NCBI RefSeq assembly: GCF_001427635.1
Contig: NZ_LMHA01000001.1
Location: 1,469,414-1,533,413 of the forward strand
DNA: 64,000 nt
Source of the DNA: Pseudoxanthomonas sp. Root65
GTDB taxonomy: Bacteria > Pseudomonadota > Gammaproteobacteria > Xanthomonadales > Xanthomonadaceae
Direction: 5' to 3'
Shown here: one piece after another, positions 38,177-47,375 of the stretch
Layout: each line of letters starts with the position of its first letter
How positions within the stretch are numbered: position 1 is the first letter of the stretch
Translations under genes and position numbers: made by a program
The notes under the pieces: model-generated
Told to the model about the DNA's origin: nothing
What the model saw: the letters and a program-made list of their open reading frames with translations, nothing else
The model's database searches: none

Positions 38177-38253
38177 GCGGTGTGACTCCCCAGTCGCGTT
38201 GCATCTTCGCGGGCGCCGGCCGACGCAGCAAGGATGGCGGTCGCAGTTGGGAG

Positions 38254-38340
38254 GTCGGGAATGGGGAGGAGGGATTGGGGGAATGGTAGGCAGGGAACAG
38301 GAATGCCGCTGGTGTTCCCATTCCCTGTTCCCCATTCCCG
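38254..38340. repeat. GGGAATGGGGA inverted repeat pair
   Basis: A left half beginning CGGGAATGGGGAGGAGGG and a right half CATTCCCTGTTCCCCATTCC are partly complementary and each internally repetitive. The element occupies much of the 339-base gap between the lipoprotein gene and pyrF. It resembles the low-complexity intergenic repeats of xanthomonads; no gene is visible in it. Confidence 0.55.
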
Positions 38341-38344
38341 CCCA

Positions 38345-38387
38345 ATAAAAAAGGAGGCCGGGCGTCTTGCGACGTCGCGGACCTCCT
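38345..38387 (-). terminator. Rho-independent terminator, probably of pyrF
   Basis: On the minus strand a GC-rich stem with AGGAGG and CCTCCT ends runs directly into six T residues (plus-strand AAAAAA at 38347-38352). It lies about 130 bases beyond the pyrF stop on the same strand. Confidence 0.65.
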
Positions 38388-38446
38388 GAAGTCCGGCCGA
38401 AACCGGAGGACGAAGTGTTGTGGCACATCTCCGGTCCAAGGACCGG
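38347..38446 (-). ncRNA. Candidate structured RNA downstream of pyrF
   Basis: Reading the minus strand, a perfect hairpin CCGGTCCTTGGACCGG (38431-38446) is followed by CCTCCGG...GGAGG, which can pair within 38382-38409, and then by AGGAGG...CCTCCTTTTTT (38347-38386). The GGAGG segment is shared by both alternatives, the layout of an attenuator. An A+T-rich stretch just before (38470-38520) could hold a promoter. It may be an independent small RNA, a leader for the lipoprotein gene, or only the pyrF terminator with decoration. No RNA family recognised. Confidence 0.4.
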
Positions 38447-38515
38447 ATGCGCACAGCCTACCTGCGCCCGAATGCTAAGGCAATACCTGAAGTAACTTGC
38501 TTCAAGCTATTGATT

Positions 38516-39241
38516 TTATTTGACAGCACCGGCGATTTCCGCCTGAATGGCCTCGGCCGCCACGCGTGGATCGGCCGCCTTGCTGATCGGGCGGCCCACC
38601 ACGATGGCGTCCGCACCCAGCGCGAAGGCCTCGGCCACGCCGACGGTGCGCTTCTGGTCGTCGCCCACCGGACCGCCGGGGCGGATGCCGGGGCAGACGA
38701 TCGAGAAGCCGGCCCCGGTCGCGGCGCGGATCATCCCCGCCTCCTGCCCGGAACAGATCACGCCGTCGATGCCGGCCGACTGCGCCGCCAGCGCGCGCTG
38801 GACGACGATGTCCGCCGGTTCGCCGCTGTTGATGCCCATGGCGCGAAGATCGTCGCCGTCCATCGACGTCAACACGGTCACCGCCAGCAACCGCAACTCG
38901 CCGGCCCGCGCCTCGGCGGCGGCTTCCATCATCCCGGCGTGCCAGCCGTGGATGGTGGCGTAGGTCACCGGCCAGCGCGACAGGCCACGGATCACCCCGG
39001 CCACGGTGGCGGGGATGTCGAAGAACTTCAGGTCGACGAACACGCGCTTGTCGCGCCGTGCCAGCTCGTCCAGCACGGTGAAGTAGTCGCCGCTGGCCAG
39101 CAGCTCCATGCCGATCTTGTAGAACTGCACCGCATCGCCCAGCCGGTCGACCCAGGCCAGCGCGTCGGCGCCGGACGGCGCGTCCAGCGCGAAGATCAGC
39201 CGCTCGCGCGCGCTGAGTGCAACGGGACCCGCTGCGCTCAC
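38516..39241 (-). CDS. pyrF: Orotidine 5'-phosphate decarboxylase
   Basis: A 241-residue enzyme converting OMP to UMP in pyrimidine synthesis. The catalytic lysine lies in the motif [11 protein letters not shown]. The phosphate-binding end [12 protein letters not shown] and TPGIRP-like CPGIRPGG are present. The GTG start overlaps the stop of the phosphatase gene (GTGA at 39238-39241), so translation is coupled. A T-tract hairpin lies downstream. Confidence 0.95.
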   Translation of the reverse strand: MSAAGPVALSARERLIFALDAPSGADALAWVDRLGDAVQFYKIGMELLASGDYFTVLDELARRDKRVFVDLKFFDIPATVAGVIRGLSRWPVTYATIHGWHAGMMEAAAEARAGELRLLAVTVLTSMDGDDLRAMGINSGEPADIVVQRALAAQSAGIDGVICSGQEAGMIRAATGAGFSIVCPGIRPGGPVGDDQKRTVGVAEAFALGADAIVVGRPISKAADPRVAAEAIQAEIAGAVK

Positions 39242-40140
39242 GGCGCGTAGTCCAGCGCGTCGCGCTTGGCCTGCGTGCGGGCGGCGGGCGGCTGGTCCCA
39301 GGCGTTGTTGAACAGCGCAGGCTCCCACGAGCCGTAGGTCGGGTTGGGCAGCATCCACCAGCGTTCGCCGAACCAGTCGTCGTACTCGTCGAACAAGGCC
39401 TGGCGGCCGTCGCGGGTGTTGGCTTCCACCTGCACGAAATCGCCGATCTGGTCGCCGAACTGCATCAGCACGCGGTACTGCTGGCCGGCGAGGCGGCGAC
39501 GGCAGTTCTTCTCGCTGCCGTTCTGCTCGCAGCCTTCCAGCACGGTGCCCAGGCCGAGGAACACGCTGTCGTCGGCGACCGGCAGGCCGGCCTCGCGCAG
39601 GTTGGCCAGGGTGGCTTCCTTCAGATGCACGGCGCGGTTGGAGATGTAGAGGATGGTCACGCCCTTCTCGGCGGCGGCCCTGGCGAAATCGACCACGCCC
39701 GGCAGCGGTTTGGCCTTCTTCTCGGCGACCCACTGGTCCCAGCTGATCTCGTCGTACTCCTTGCCGTCGCGGATCAGGCGCGCCTGGTAGGGCGAGTTGT
39801 CCAGCACGGTTTCGTCCACATCCATCACCACGGCCGGCTTCAGGCCGGCGGCGGCGTTGCCGCGCTCGCCGGGGACCAGCGCGTCCCAGTTCTTTTCCTT
39901 CAACGCGACATCCAGGTGGTCGGCGGCGGCACGGAACGTCTGCGTGGTGATCGCGCGGTACTCGACCGAGGTCTGCACCCACGCCACGGCGTTGAGGTTG
40001 TCGTGCGTGCCGGCTGGCTTGGTCGCCGTCACGGCGGGCGCGGCGGCATCGGCCGGTACGGCCGCGGGCTCGGTGCGCTTGCAGGCGGCCAGGGTCAGCA
40101 ACGAAGCCGCCAGGCCGGCGGCGAGCAGGGAAACGCGCAT
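39238..40140 (-). CDS. HAD superfamily acid phosphatase, e(P4)-type lipoprotein
   Basis: A 300-residue surface or periplasmic phosphatase of the class B/C acid phosphatase family that includes Haemophilus lipoprotein e(P4). The lipobox LTLAAC places the lipidated Cys at residue 20. The HAD nucleophile motif is [10 protein letters not shown] (Asp107, Asp109). Motif II is YISNRA. ATG 40138-40140 starts the signal sequence; an ATG at 40152 is possible. It could supply nucleosides from nucleotides, which would suit coupling to pyrF, but that is inference. Confidence 0.9.
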   Translation of the reverse strand: MRVSLLAAGLAASLLTLAACKRTEPAAVPADAAAPAVTATKPAGTHDNLNAVAWVQTSVEYRAITTQTFRAAADHLDVALKEKNWDALVPGERGNAAAGLKPAVVMDVDETVLDNSPYQARLIRDGKEYDEISWDQWVAEKKAKPLPGVVDFARAAAEKGVTILYISNRAVHLKEATLANLREAGLPVADDSVFLGLGTVLEGCEQNGSEKNCRRRLAGQQYRVLMQFGDQIGDFVQVEANTRDGRQALFDEYDDWFGERWWMLPNPTYGSWEPALFNNAWDQPPAARTQAKRDALDYAP

Positions 40141-40253
40141 GGAAGATCCCATTTCGAATGTGCGGGAATTCTAGCCGACCGCTGTTACACCCGTCGGTCG
40201 GTGCCGCTGCGCGCGGGTTATCCTGCCGGCCCGTTCCTGCTGCCGATGCCTCC

Positions 40254-40904
40254 ATGGAAGACACCGCACTCGTCCTGAATGCCACCGAGGCCCGCCTGCT
40301 CGGCTGCCTGATCGAGAAGGAAGCCACCACGCCGGAGACCTATCCGCTGACGGTCAACGCCGCGCAGTCCGCCGCCAACCAGAAGACCGCGCGCGATCCG
40401 GTCATGGCGCTGGACCCGGGCGCGGTGAACCACGCGCTGCGCCAGTTGGAGCAGAAGGGCTTGGCCAAGCAGGTGTTCTCGTCGCGCGCCGAGCGCTACG
40501 AGCATCGTACCGCGGCGTTCTTCGGCATTCCGCAGCAGCAGGCCGTGCTGCTGGGCCTGTTGCTGCTGCGCGGCGCGCAGACCACGCACGAACTGCTCGC
40601 GCGCAGCGAGCGTTTGTTCAAGTTCGCCGACGCCGACGACGTGCGCCACCACCTCGACCGCCTGATCCAGCGCGAACCTGCGCTGGTCGTGCAGATCCCG
40701 CGCGGTCCGGGACAGCGCGAGGATCGCTACATGCACCTGCTGACGGGACCGGTGGATGTGGCCGCGATCGCGGCGCGGCTGCCGTCGTCGTCCGCAGGCG
40801 AGCCCGCGAATGTGGAACTCGAAGCGCGCGTTGCGGCGCTGGAGGGCGAGGTGACCGCGTTGCGTGAACAGATCGCCCGTTTGCTGGAGACGCACGGAGG
40901 CTGA
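40254..40904 (+). CDS. YceH family protein (DUF480)
   Basis: A 216-residue cytoplasmic protein with tandem winged-helix folds. [18 protein letters not shown] and NALNHACNQ-like [18 protein letters not shown] are signature blocks, followed by the [15 protein letters not shown] repeat and a C-terminal coiled segment. Function unknown. ATG 40254-40256 gives the conserved start; the open frame upstream lies in the divergent promoter region. Confidence 0.92.
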   Translation: MEDTALVLNATEARLLGCLIEKEATTPETYPLTVNAAQSAANQKTARDPVMALDPGAVNHALRQLEQKGLAKQVFSSRAERYEHRTAAFFGIPQQQAVLLGLLLLRGAQTTHELLARSERLFKFADADDVRHHLDRLIQREPALVVQIPRGPGQREDRYMHLLTGPVDVAAIAARLPSSSAGEPANVELEARVAALEGEVTALREQIARLLETHGG

Positions 40905-40938
40905 GCGCCCGCCTTCGCGATGATCTTCCGCTCGCGCC

Positions 40939-41313
40939 TCAGCGCTTCTCTTCCATCAGTCCCACCAGGTTGCCGTCCGGATCACGCAGGAAGCCCGTCC
41001 ATAGTTCATGGTCCGTCATGCGCGCGGCGAGTTGCGGAGGCCGCTCCTCGTTAGCGCCACGCGCGACGAGGGCAGCCTGCGTGGCGACGATGTCGTCCAC
41101 GGTGAAGTAGAGGATCGAGTTCGCACCGACCGCACTGGCGCCCTGCGGCGTGGTCAGCATCAGTCGCACATCGCCGGCCTGCAGAAAGGCCAGGGTCGGC
41201 GCAGGCTGGAACAGCAACGCCAAGCCAAGCATGTCGCGGTAGAACGCCAGCGCGACATCGACGTCGCTGACGGTGATGGCGATCTGGCGGATGTGGGAAA
41301 GGCGTGCGGTCAT
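40939..41313 (-). CDS. VOC family (glyoxalase-like) protein
   Basis: A 124-residue single vicinal-oxygen-chelate module. The N-terminal IRQIAITVSDVDVALAFYRDMLGL supplies a beta-alpha-beta-beta unit, and the C-terminal GFLRDPDGNLVGLMEEK ends with the usual metal-ligand Glu. Members include dioxygenases and resistance proteins; the substrate cannot be told. It converges on yceH. Confidence 0.88.
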   Translation of the reverse strand: MTARLSHIRQIAITVSDVDVALAFYRDMLGLALLFQPAPTLAFLQAGDVRLMLTTPQGASAVGANSILYFTVDDIVATQAALVARGANEERPPQLAARMTDHELWTGFLRDPDGNLVGLMEEKR

Positions 41314-41370
41314 CGTCTTGTCCGGTCGACAGGGGGAGGGTCGGGCATGAGCCCTGAGGATCGCTCGGAC

Positions 41371-41844
41371 CTAGGACACCCAGCCAGGCAAGATCTCGGC
41401 AACATGCCACGCTCCATCCTTCCGCTCGAGGCGAAGAGTGTTGCCGGAGCCCCAAAGTCCATGGTGGTAGGTCTCCAACGTAACGGTGGCAGAGGTTGGA
41501 CCCTCCATCTTGAGATCGAGCAGGTAGTAGAAGATGGCGGGCTGCCCGGTTGTCGCATGGATACTGCCTTCACGGGGATTCGCCACCACCTTGCACGCCG
41601 ATGCCTTGAATAGCGGCAATCCCATGCGTTGCAGGCGATCGAAGGTGGCGGGGGACGCGTCCTGCCCGTTGACTCCGAGGCAGTAGACGAAGCGCTCCCG
41701 CGCTTTCGGAAGCGTGTGTTCGAATACGGCGGCCTGGATGTCGTCCGGGATTGCCGCGAGTGCCGCCTGCGGCATCAGTGCCACGAAGGGCAGCAGCGAG
41801 GCTAGCCACGTTTTCGTACCCATGGCGGAGTTTCGCAGGCTCAC
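41371..41844 (-). CDS. Exported protein of unknown function
   Basis: About 150 residues with a signal peptide (LASLLPFVALMPQAALA). The mature domain has two Cys (YCLGV and SACKV) and a beta-rich end with TVTLETYHHGLWGSGNTLRLERKDGAWHV. The GTG at 41844 overlaps the stop of the upstream membrane protein (GTGA); the internal ATG at 41823 would begin the signal peptide more neatly. Probably cotranscribed with 41841-42221. No family recognised. Confidence 0.65.
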   Translation of the reverse strand: MSLRNSAMGTKTWLASLLPFVALMPQAALAAIPDDIQAAVFEHTLPKARERFVYCLGVNGQDASPATFDRLQRMGLPLFKASACKVVANPREGSIHATTGQPAIFYYLLDLKMEGPTSATVTLETYHHGLWGSGNTLRLERKDGAWHVAEILPGWVS

Positions 41845-42221
41845 TGCGGCCGCCGACTGCTGCGCAGCAGGAACAGGCTGCCGATGAGCGTGCCCGCCAA
41901 CGATGCCGCCAGTCCGATTGCCGAAGCGATCAGCAGTTCACGCGGCCACGAGACAGGCATCCCGGCGCTGTCGCCAACAAGCATCCGTAGTATCACGGCC
42001 GTTGGCGCGGCGGCGGCGACCAGCAGCACCAGCGGTACGAAGCGTCCGGTACCGAACGCACGCAACATCATCGCAACGACCACCAGTGCCGCCAGGCCGG
42101 GGCCGTAGAACGCACCGGGCAGCGCCGTCATCGCCGAAGGCGCCCGCCAGTACGGGAACCCGACGCCGACCAGGGCGATCAGGAAACCCACCAGCCACCA
42201 GATCCGGCTGTTGCGCGTCAT
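41841..42221 (-). CDS. Small membrane protein of unknown function
   Basis: A 126-residue protein with four hydrophobic segments (about residues 8-25, 38-55, 60-82 and 92-118) and a short basic C-terminus. It overlaps the next gene by four bases, indicating a two-gene operon. No motif identifies a family. Confidence 0.65.
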   Translation of the reverse strand: MTRNSRIWWLVGFLIALVGVGFPYWRAPSAMTALPGAFYGPGLAALVVVAMMLRAFGTGRFVPLVLLVAAAAPTAVILRMLVGDSAGMPVSWPRELLIASAIGLAASLAGTLIGSLFLLRSSRRPQ

Positions 42222-42274
42222 GGTCCGTGCTCCCGTGGATACGGGCCAAGCGTACCGCGTCGTGCGGGCGATCC

Positions 42275-44251
42275 CTAGTCGAACATCGCCTGGATCGCCG
42301 CCAGACCCGCGCTGGCGCGTTCCTTCTTGCGTTCGGCATCGGCGACCGGGTCGGCGCCGTCGCGCTGCAGTTCATCGGCCGGGAGCTCGTCGATGAAGCG
42401 GCTGGGCTGCAGGCGCAGGCGTTCGCCGAAGCGGCGCGTCTCGCGGTTGTGGCTGAGCCACAGCTGCTCCTTGGCGCGGGTGATGCCCACGTACATCAGG
42501 CGCCGCTCTTCCTGCAGGTTGCCTTCCTCCACGCTGGTCTCGTGCGGCAGCGTGCCGTCTTCGCAACCCACGATGAAGACGTAGCGGAACTCGAGCCCCT
42601 TCGCGGCATGCAGGCTCATCAGACGCACCTGGTTGCCGCCGTCATCCTTGTCGTTGCGCGACAGCAGCGCGAGTTGCGCGGCCAGGTCGCCGGCGGAACT
42701 GCCACGCGGTCCGCCCTCAAACCAGTCGGCCAGTTCATCCAGGTTGGCGCGGCGACGATGGAACGAGGCTTCGTCCTTGCACTGCGAGCGCAGGTCGGGC
42801 AACAGGCCCGAGCGTTCGCTCAGGCGGCGCACCAGATCGGCTGGCGGCAGTTCCTCGGCATGCCGGCGCAGGTCGCGCACAATGTCGACGAAGGCGCTGA
42901 GGCCATTGGCCGCACGCGGCGGCAAGGCCTTCAGCGCGCCCATCGATTCGGCCGCGCGCGACAACGGCAAGTGAGCGTGCTGTGCCATCTCGGCCAGCTT
43001 CGCCAGCGAGGTCGCACCGACTTCGCGCTTCGGCGATTGCACCGCGCGCAGGAAGGCGGCGTCGTCGTCCGGATTGACCAGCAGGCGCAGCCACGACAGC
43101 GCGTCCTTCACTTCCTGGCGCTCCAGGAACGCGGTGCCGCCGGTCAGGTGGTAGGGGATACGCAGCAGCTGCAGCGCCTTCTCCAGCGCGCGCGACTGGT
43201 GGTTGCCGCGGAACAGGATGCAGAAGTCGCTCCACGCCGCGCTCTTGGAGGCGTGCACGAAGGAAATCTCGGCCGCGACCTTCTCCGCTTCGTGCTCGTT
43301 GTCGCGGCATTCCCACACGCGGATGCGTTCGCCGTCGGCCTGGTCGCTCCACAGCGCCTTCGGGTGCTCGTGCGGGTTGTTGGCGATCAGCGCATTGGCG
43401 GCGCGCAGCACGCGGTTGCTGCAGCGGTAGTTCTGTTCTAGCTTGATGATCTGCAGGGCCGGATAGTCCTTCGCCATCTGCAGCAGGTTGTCGGGGTTGG
43501 CGCCGCGCCAGGCGTAGATGCTCTGGTCGTCATCGCCCACGCAGGTGAAGTCGCCACGCTCGCCGGCGATCGCCTTCAGCAGGCGGTACTGCGCATCGTT
43601 GGTGTCCTGGCATTCGTCGACCAGCAGGTAGCCGATGCGCTCACGCCACGCGGCGGTGATCTCCGGATTGTTCTCCAGGATCTGCACCGGCAGGCGGATC
43701 AGGTCGTCGAAGTCGACCGCGTTGAACGTGGTCAGCCGGTCCTGGTAGCGCTGGTACAGCAGGGCGGCGTCCTTCTCGCGGTTGGTGCGCGCGGCGGCCA
43801 GCGCCTCCTCCGGCGAGAGACCGGCGTTCTTCGCGCGCGAGATCAGATTCTTCGCCGCTTCCACCTCGTCGGGCTTGGCACCGTACATCAGGTCCTTGAC
43901 CTGCGCGCTGGCGTCGTCCGCGTCGAAGATGGAAAAGCCGCGTTTCAGGCCGACCACGGCATGTTCGATCTGCAGGAACTTCAGCCCGAGCGCATGGAAG
44001 GTACAGATGGTCAGGCCTTCCGCGGCATCGCCCTTGATCCGCTTGGACACGCGCTCGCGCATTTCCTTGGCGGACTTGTTGGTGAAGGTGATCGCCGCGA
44101 TCCGGCGCGCCGGGAAGTGATTGCCGGCGATCAGGTGCGCGATCTTCTCCACGATCACCCGCGTCTTGCCGCTACCCGCGCCCGCGAGCACCAGCAGGGG
44201 GCCTTTGCTGTGCAGGACGGCGGCGCGTTGGGGGGGGTTGAGACCGTGCAT
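42275..44251 (-). CDS. rep: ATP-dependent DNA helicase Rep
   Basis: A 658-residue superfamily-1A 3'-5' helicase that restarts stalled replication forks. Walker A GAGSGKT is at residues 24-30. Other helicase motifs are ITFTNKSAKEM, YLLVDECQDTN, GDDDQSIYAWRGA, NYRC and the C-terminal RLMYVGITRAK. The N-terminus MHGLNPPQRAAV is typical of Rep. ATG 44249-44251 is used; the 1450-residue extension of the frame to the right has no homology pattern. Eight consecutive G near 44231 encode the first residues. Confidence 0.95.
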   Translation of the reverse strand: MHGLNPPQRAAVLHSKGPLLVLAGAGSGKTRVIVEKIAHLIAGNHFPARRIAAITFTNKSAKEMRERVSKRIKGDAAEGLTICTFHALGLKFLQIEHAVVGLKRGFSIFDADDASAQVKDLMYGAKPDEVEAAKNLISRAKNAGLSPEEALAAARTNREKDAALLYQRYQDRLTTFNAVDFDDLIRLPVQILENNPEITAAWRERIGYLLVDECQDTNDAQYRLLKAIAGERGDFTCVGDDDQSIYAWRGANPDNLLQMAKDYPALQIIKLEQNYRCSNRVLRAANALIANNPHEHPKALWSDQADGERIRVWECRDNEHEAEKVAAEISFVHASKSAAWSDFCILFRGNHQSRALEKALQLLRIPYHLTGGTAFLERQEVKDALSWLRLLVNPDDDAAFLRAVQSPKREVGATSLAKLAEMAQHAHLPLSRAAESMGALKALPPRAANGLSAFVDIVRDLRRHAEELPPADLVRRLSERSGLLPDLRSQCKDEASFHRRRANLDELADWFEGGPRGSSAGDLAAQLALLSRNDKDDGGNQVRLMSLHAAKGLEFRYVFIVGCEDGTLPHETSVEEGNLQEERRLMYVGITRAKEQLWLSHNRETRRFGERLRLQPSRFIDELPADELQRDGADPVADAERKKERASAGLAAIQAMFD

Positions 44252-44347
44252 GGGGACTTCCGCTGGACGGTCATTGTAGCCGGCCAGCCTACGGGAGGGA
44301 TGGGTTACCATCGACGAACGCCCACGACTTGCGAAGGAATGCTTGCC

Positions 44348-45064
44348 ATGCGCCTTATCGTCCTCGGCATCCTGCTGGCCATCGCTTCCGGCGCGTCGGC
44401 GCAGGGGAAGAAGCACCAGAACAACCTGCTGTCCGCGATGAGCACGGAAGGATTCATGGCCTACCATCCGGACCTGCGCTGGCGTCGCGATGGCCTGCTG
44501 GCCTACAACCGCGGAGATTATCCGGAAGCGTTGAGGCGACTGAAGAAGGGTGCCTATTTCGGCGACAAGCCGTCGCAGGCGATGGTGGCCGACATGTACT
44601 GGCGCGGCATCGGCGTGGAGCAGGATCGCGCACTGGCGTATGCATGGATCGACCTGTCGGCCGAACGGCTCTATCCCGACATGGTGGCGTTCCGTGAGCG
44701 CTACTGGGCCGAACTGACCGAGAGCGAGCGCCGCGATGCGCTGATGCGGGGGCGCGAGGTCTACGCGCTTTATGGCGATACCATCGCCAAGCCGCGGCAG
44801 GCGGTCCATCTGCGACGTGGCTTGCGCAAGATGACCGGCAGCCGCACGGGTTTCGTCGGCAACCTCAGTATCAGGATGTACAGATCCGACGGCACCGGAT
44901 TCGAGATGCGGGGCGACGAGTACTACGCCCAGGAACTCTGGAAACCCCAGCGCTACTGGGGGCTGCAGGACACGATGTGGAAGGCGCCTGTGCGCGAGCG
45001 CGTCCGTGTCGGCGACGTGGAACAGGTGAAGACGCGACCGGAAGAGGATCGCAGTCCGGATTGA
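44348..45064 (+). CDS. Sel1-like repeat exported protein, first of three tandem paralogues
   Basis: A 238-residue protein. A signal peptide (about residues 1-19, ending GASA) precedes a Sel1/TPR-like region at about 45-110 with GDYPEALRRLKKGAYFGDKPSQAMVADMYWRGIGVEQDRALAYAWIDLSAE. The rest is charged, ending with a paralogue-shared GSRTGFVGN block and an acidic tail. GAAGGA precedes ATG 44348 at about 10 bases. Divergent from rep. Sel1 proteins often act as adaptors; no role is known for this family. Confidence 0.78.
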   Translation: MRLIVLGILLAIASGASAQGKKHQNNLLSAMSTEGFMAYHPDLRWRRDGLLAYNRGDYPEALRRLKKGAYFGDKPSQAMVADMYWRGIGVEQDRALAYAWIDLSAERLYPDMVAFRERYWAELTESERRDALMRGREVYALYGDTIAKPRQAVHLRRGLRKMTGSRTGFVGNLSIRMYRSDGTGFEMRGDEYYAQELWKPQRYWGLQDTMWKAPVRERVRVGDVEQVKTRPEEDRSPD

Positions 45065-45175
45065 CGGCGCATCCATGCGCATGAGTATCCGCCGGAGTGC
45101 TCTGCGCTGAAAGTAAAGCGGCGTCCGCGCGAGCCGTACCGTTTTGTTCCGCATGAATCCGACAGGAGTCAGCAG

Positions 45176-45790
45176 ATGAAGTACTTCTCCATTCCTCGCG
45201 CCATCGGGCTTGCCATGTGGCTCGGCATCTCCGTGGTGGCCGTGTGCGAAGAGGCGCCGGAGCGCACGGTCGTGGCCGGCGGGCTGGAAGGTGTGACAGA
45301 GGTAGTGCTCGACGCCGAGTATTTCCGCGAGCTTGGCATCGAGGCGCAGCGCGAAGGCCGGGCTCCGCAGGCGCATGCGTACTTCATGCGTGCGGCCCGG
45401 CTCGCCGACAAACTGTCCCAGGCCGCCATCGCCGAGCAGTACTGGACCGGACAGGGCGTCGATGCCGATCGGACACTTGGCTACATCTGGATGGACCTGG
45501 CCGCTGAGCGCGGCACACCGACCTTGATCGGATTGCGCGAGTCCTACTGGCGGTCGTTGTCGGCAGACGAGCGCGAACGTGTCCCGACCCTGGGGCCAGC
45601 CCTGTACGCCGTTTATGGCGACGCGGCGGCGCTGCCGCGACAGGCGCGCGAAGTAAGGCGCGAGAAATACAGGATCGTGGGCAGCCGGCTGGGGTGGGAC
45701 AGCAACGTGGACGTCTGCGTCGGCGTCCGCCATGACGCCTACGATGGTTGCGTGACCTCGGCGCCGGCGGAGGCGGTACGTAAGCCCTGA
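45176..45790 (+). CDS. Sel1-like repeat exported protein, second paralogue
   Basis: A 204-residue protein with a weak signal peptide (MKYFSIPRAIGLAMWLGISVVA). The Sel1 region reads FMRAARLADKLSQAAIAEQYWTG followed by GVDADRTLGYIWMDLAAERG. The YAVYGD and IVGSRLGWDSN blocks align with the neighbours at 44348 and 45893. The C-terminus lacks the long acidic tail of the other two. It is the most diverged member. The gap before it (about 110 bases) is A+T-richer. Confidence 0.75.
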   Translation: MKYFSIPRAIGLAMWLGISVVAVCEEAPERTVVAGGLEGVTEVVLDAEYFRELGIEAQREGRAPQAHAYFMRAARLADKLSQAAIAEQYWTGQGVDADRTLGYIWMDLAAERGTPTLIGLRESYWRSLSADERERVPTLGPALYAVYGDAAALPRQAREVRREKYRIVGSRLGWDSNVDVCVGVRHDAYDGCVTSAPAEAVRKP

Positions 45791-45892
45791 GCCATTCATC
45801 GTGGCGTACCTTGCCACCGACGATCTTCGGTCGCCCATTATGGAGACCATGATGCTAAGGTGCGTCCGGGACACATCGACGAGGAGTTCCGC

Positions 45893-46705
45893 ATGAGCCG
45901 TCTCCCCTGCAGCTTTGCAGCGGCATGTCTTGCCCTTGCGATGTCGGGCATGGTGCAGGCTCAGCCTTCGACCACGCGCTCCAGTGCGCCGGACCCGATG
46001 GCGGAACGTGACCTCGCCGCGGCGGGCTTCTTCGAATCGCATCCCGACCTGAAATTCAGGGGCATGGGCATGCAGGCCTATCGCGAGGGCGATCATGGCA
46101 AGGCGGCCACGTACTTCGACCGTGCCGCGCGGTTCGCCGACAAGCCGTCGCAGGCGATGCTGGCCGAAATGAGGTGGGAGGGACTCGGTGTTCCCCTCGA
46201 TCGCGCGCTCGCCTATGCGTGGATGGATTTGGCGGCCGAGCGCGGCTATCCGGAATTGCTGGCCATGCGCGAGCGTTATTGGGACCAGCTGGATGCCGCC
46301 GATCGCGAGCGCGCCCTCGCATTGGGTGAAGCGGTCTATGCCCAGTACGGGGACGCGGTGGCGAAGCCGCGTATCGAGACCCAGTTGCGGCGTGACCGGC
46401 GCAGGATCGCCGGCAGCCGCACCGGGTTCGCCGGCAACGCCAAGCTGTTCATCATGGCGCCGGGGGCGGCCGAGGCGCCCAGCGCCACCGCCGCCGGTGG
46501 CAAGGAAGGCTATTACCCTGTCACCGTGATCGACGGCACCCGCTATTACGCGCCCGACTACTGGGCGCCCGAGCGTTACCACGTCTGGCAGGCGCAGCAG
46601 TGGCAGCAGCGGATGCAGGAGGGGCATGTCGAGGTGGGTGATCCCGAGGACGTGGGCACGGATATGCCGCCGCCGCTGCCCCAGGAGCGTCCTCTCCGCC
46701 GCTGA
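45893..46705 (+). CDS. Sel1-like repeat exported protein, third paralogue
   Basis: A 270-residue protein. A signal peptide (ending MVQA, about residue 23) is followed by a Sel1-like unit (YREGDHGKAATYFDRAARFADKPSQAMLAEMRWEGLGVPLDRALAYAWMDLAAERGY in overlapping blocks), YAQYGDAVAKPR, and GSRTGFAGN. A Pro/Gln-rich acidic C-terminal tail follows. Together with the two genes upstream this forms a tandem triplet probably arising by duplication. Confidence 0.78.
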   Translation: MSRLPCSFAAACLALAMSGMVQAQPSTTRSSAPDPMAERDLAAAGFFESHPDLKFRGMGMQAYREGDHGKAATYFDRAARFADKPSQAMLAEMRWEGLGVPLDRALAYAWMDLAAERGYPELLAMRERYWDQLDAADRERALALGEAVYAQYGDAVAKPRIETQLRRDRRRIAGSRTGFAGNAKLFIMAPGAAEAPSATAAGGKEGYYPVTVIDGTRYYAPDYWAPERYHVWQAQQWQQRMQEGHVEVGDPEDVGTDMPPPLPQERPLRR

Positions 46706-46745
46706 CGCCTTCGACGCTGCCGGTATCGCCGGCTAAAATCCGCGC

Positions 46746-47369
46746 ATGGCCAAGCTCTACTTCTACTACTCGGCGATGAATGCCGGGAAGACCACCACGT
46801 TGCTGCAGTCGGCGCACAACTACCGCGAGCGCGGGATGCGGGTGGCCATCCTGACGCCGCGGCTGGATGACCGTGCCGGCACCGGGGTGGTGGCCTCGCG
46901 GATCGGTCTGCGCGCGGATGCGGTGGCGTTCGAGCGCGACGACGATCTGGAGCGGCGGATACGCGATGACATCGCCACGCACGGCAAGCTCGACTGCGTG
47001 CTGGTGGACGAGGCGCAGTTCCTCACCCGCGCGCAGGTGTGGCAGCTCAGTGAAGTAGTGGATGCGCTGCGCATCCCGGTGCTGTGCTATGGGCTGCGCA
47101 CGGATTTCCGCGGCGAGCTGTTCGAGGGCAGCCAGTACCTGCTGGCCTGGGCCGACGAGCTGAGCGAGATCAAGACGATCTGCCACACCGGCAAGAAGGC
47201 GATCATGACCGTGCGCGTCAACGAACAGGGGCGGGCCGTGCAGGACGGGCCGCAGGTGGAGATCGGCGGCAACGAGCGCTACGTGTCGGTCAGTCGCGCC
47301 GAGTTCAAGAAGATCGCCCGCGGTGAGGGCCGCATCGATCCGCTGCAGCCGGACCTGCCGCTGGCCTGA
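46746..47369 (+). CDS. tdk: Thymidine kinase
   Basis: A 207-residue type II thymidine kinase phosphorylating thymidine in the salvage pathway. The P-loop MNAGKTTT starts at residue 11. LVDEAQFL is the Walker B region, [13 protein letters not shown] the lasso approach, and [11 protein letters not shown] the thymidine-site block. Odd: the usual zinc cysteines are largely gone (ICHTGKK instead of CxxC and SVSR instead of SVCR). It ends six bases before the convergent kinase gene. Confidence 0.95.
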   Translation: MAKLYFYYSAMNAGKTTTLLQSAHNYRERGMRVAILTPRLDDRAGTGVVASRIGLRADAVAFERDDDLERRIRDDIATHGKLDCVLVDEAQFLTRAQVWQLSEVVDALRIPVLCYGLRTDFRGELFEGSQYLLAWADELSEIKTICHTGKKAIMTVRVNEQGRAVQDGPQVEIGGNERYVSVSRAEFKKIARGEGRIDPLQPDLPLA

Positions 47370-47375
47370 GCCGGC

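Noticed and set aside
42275..46627. A 1450-residue fusion upstream of Rep
   Set aside because: The N-terminal 790 residues are antisense to the Sel1-like genes and carry no domain. Rep starts at the canonical MHGLNPPQ.
46521..47186. Minus-strand open frame over tdk
   Set aside because: Antisense to thymidine kinase with intact motifs; no recognisable domain.
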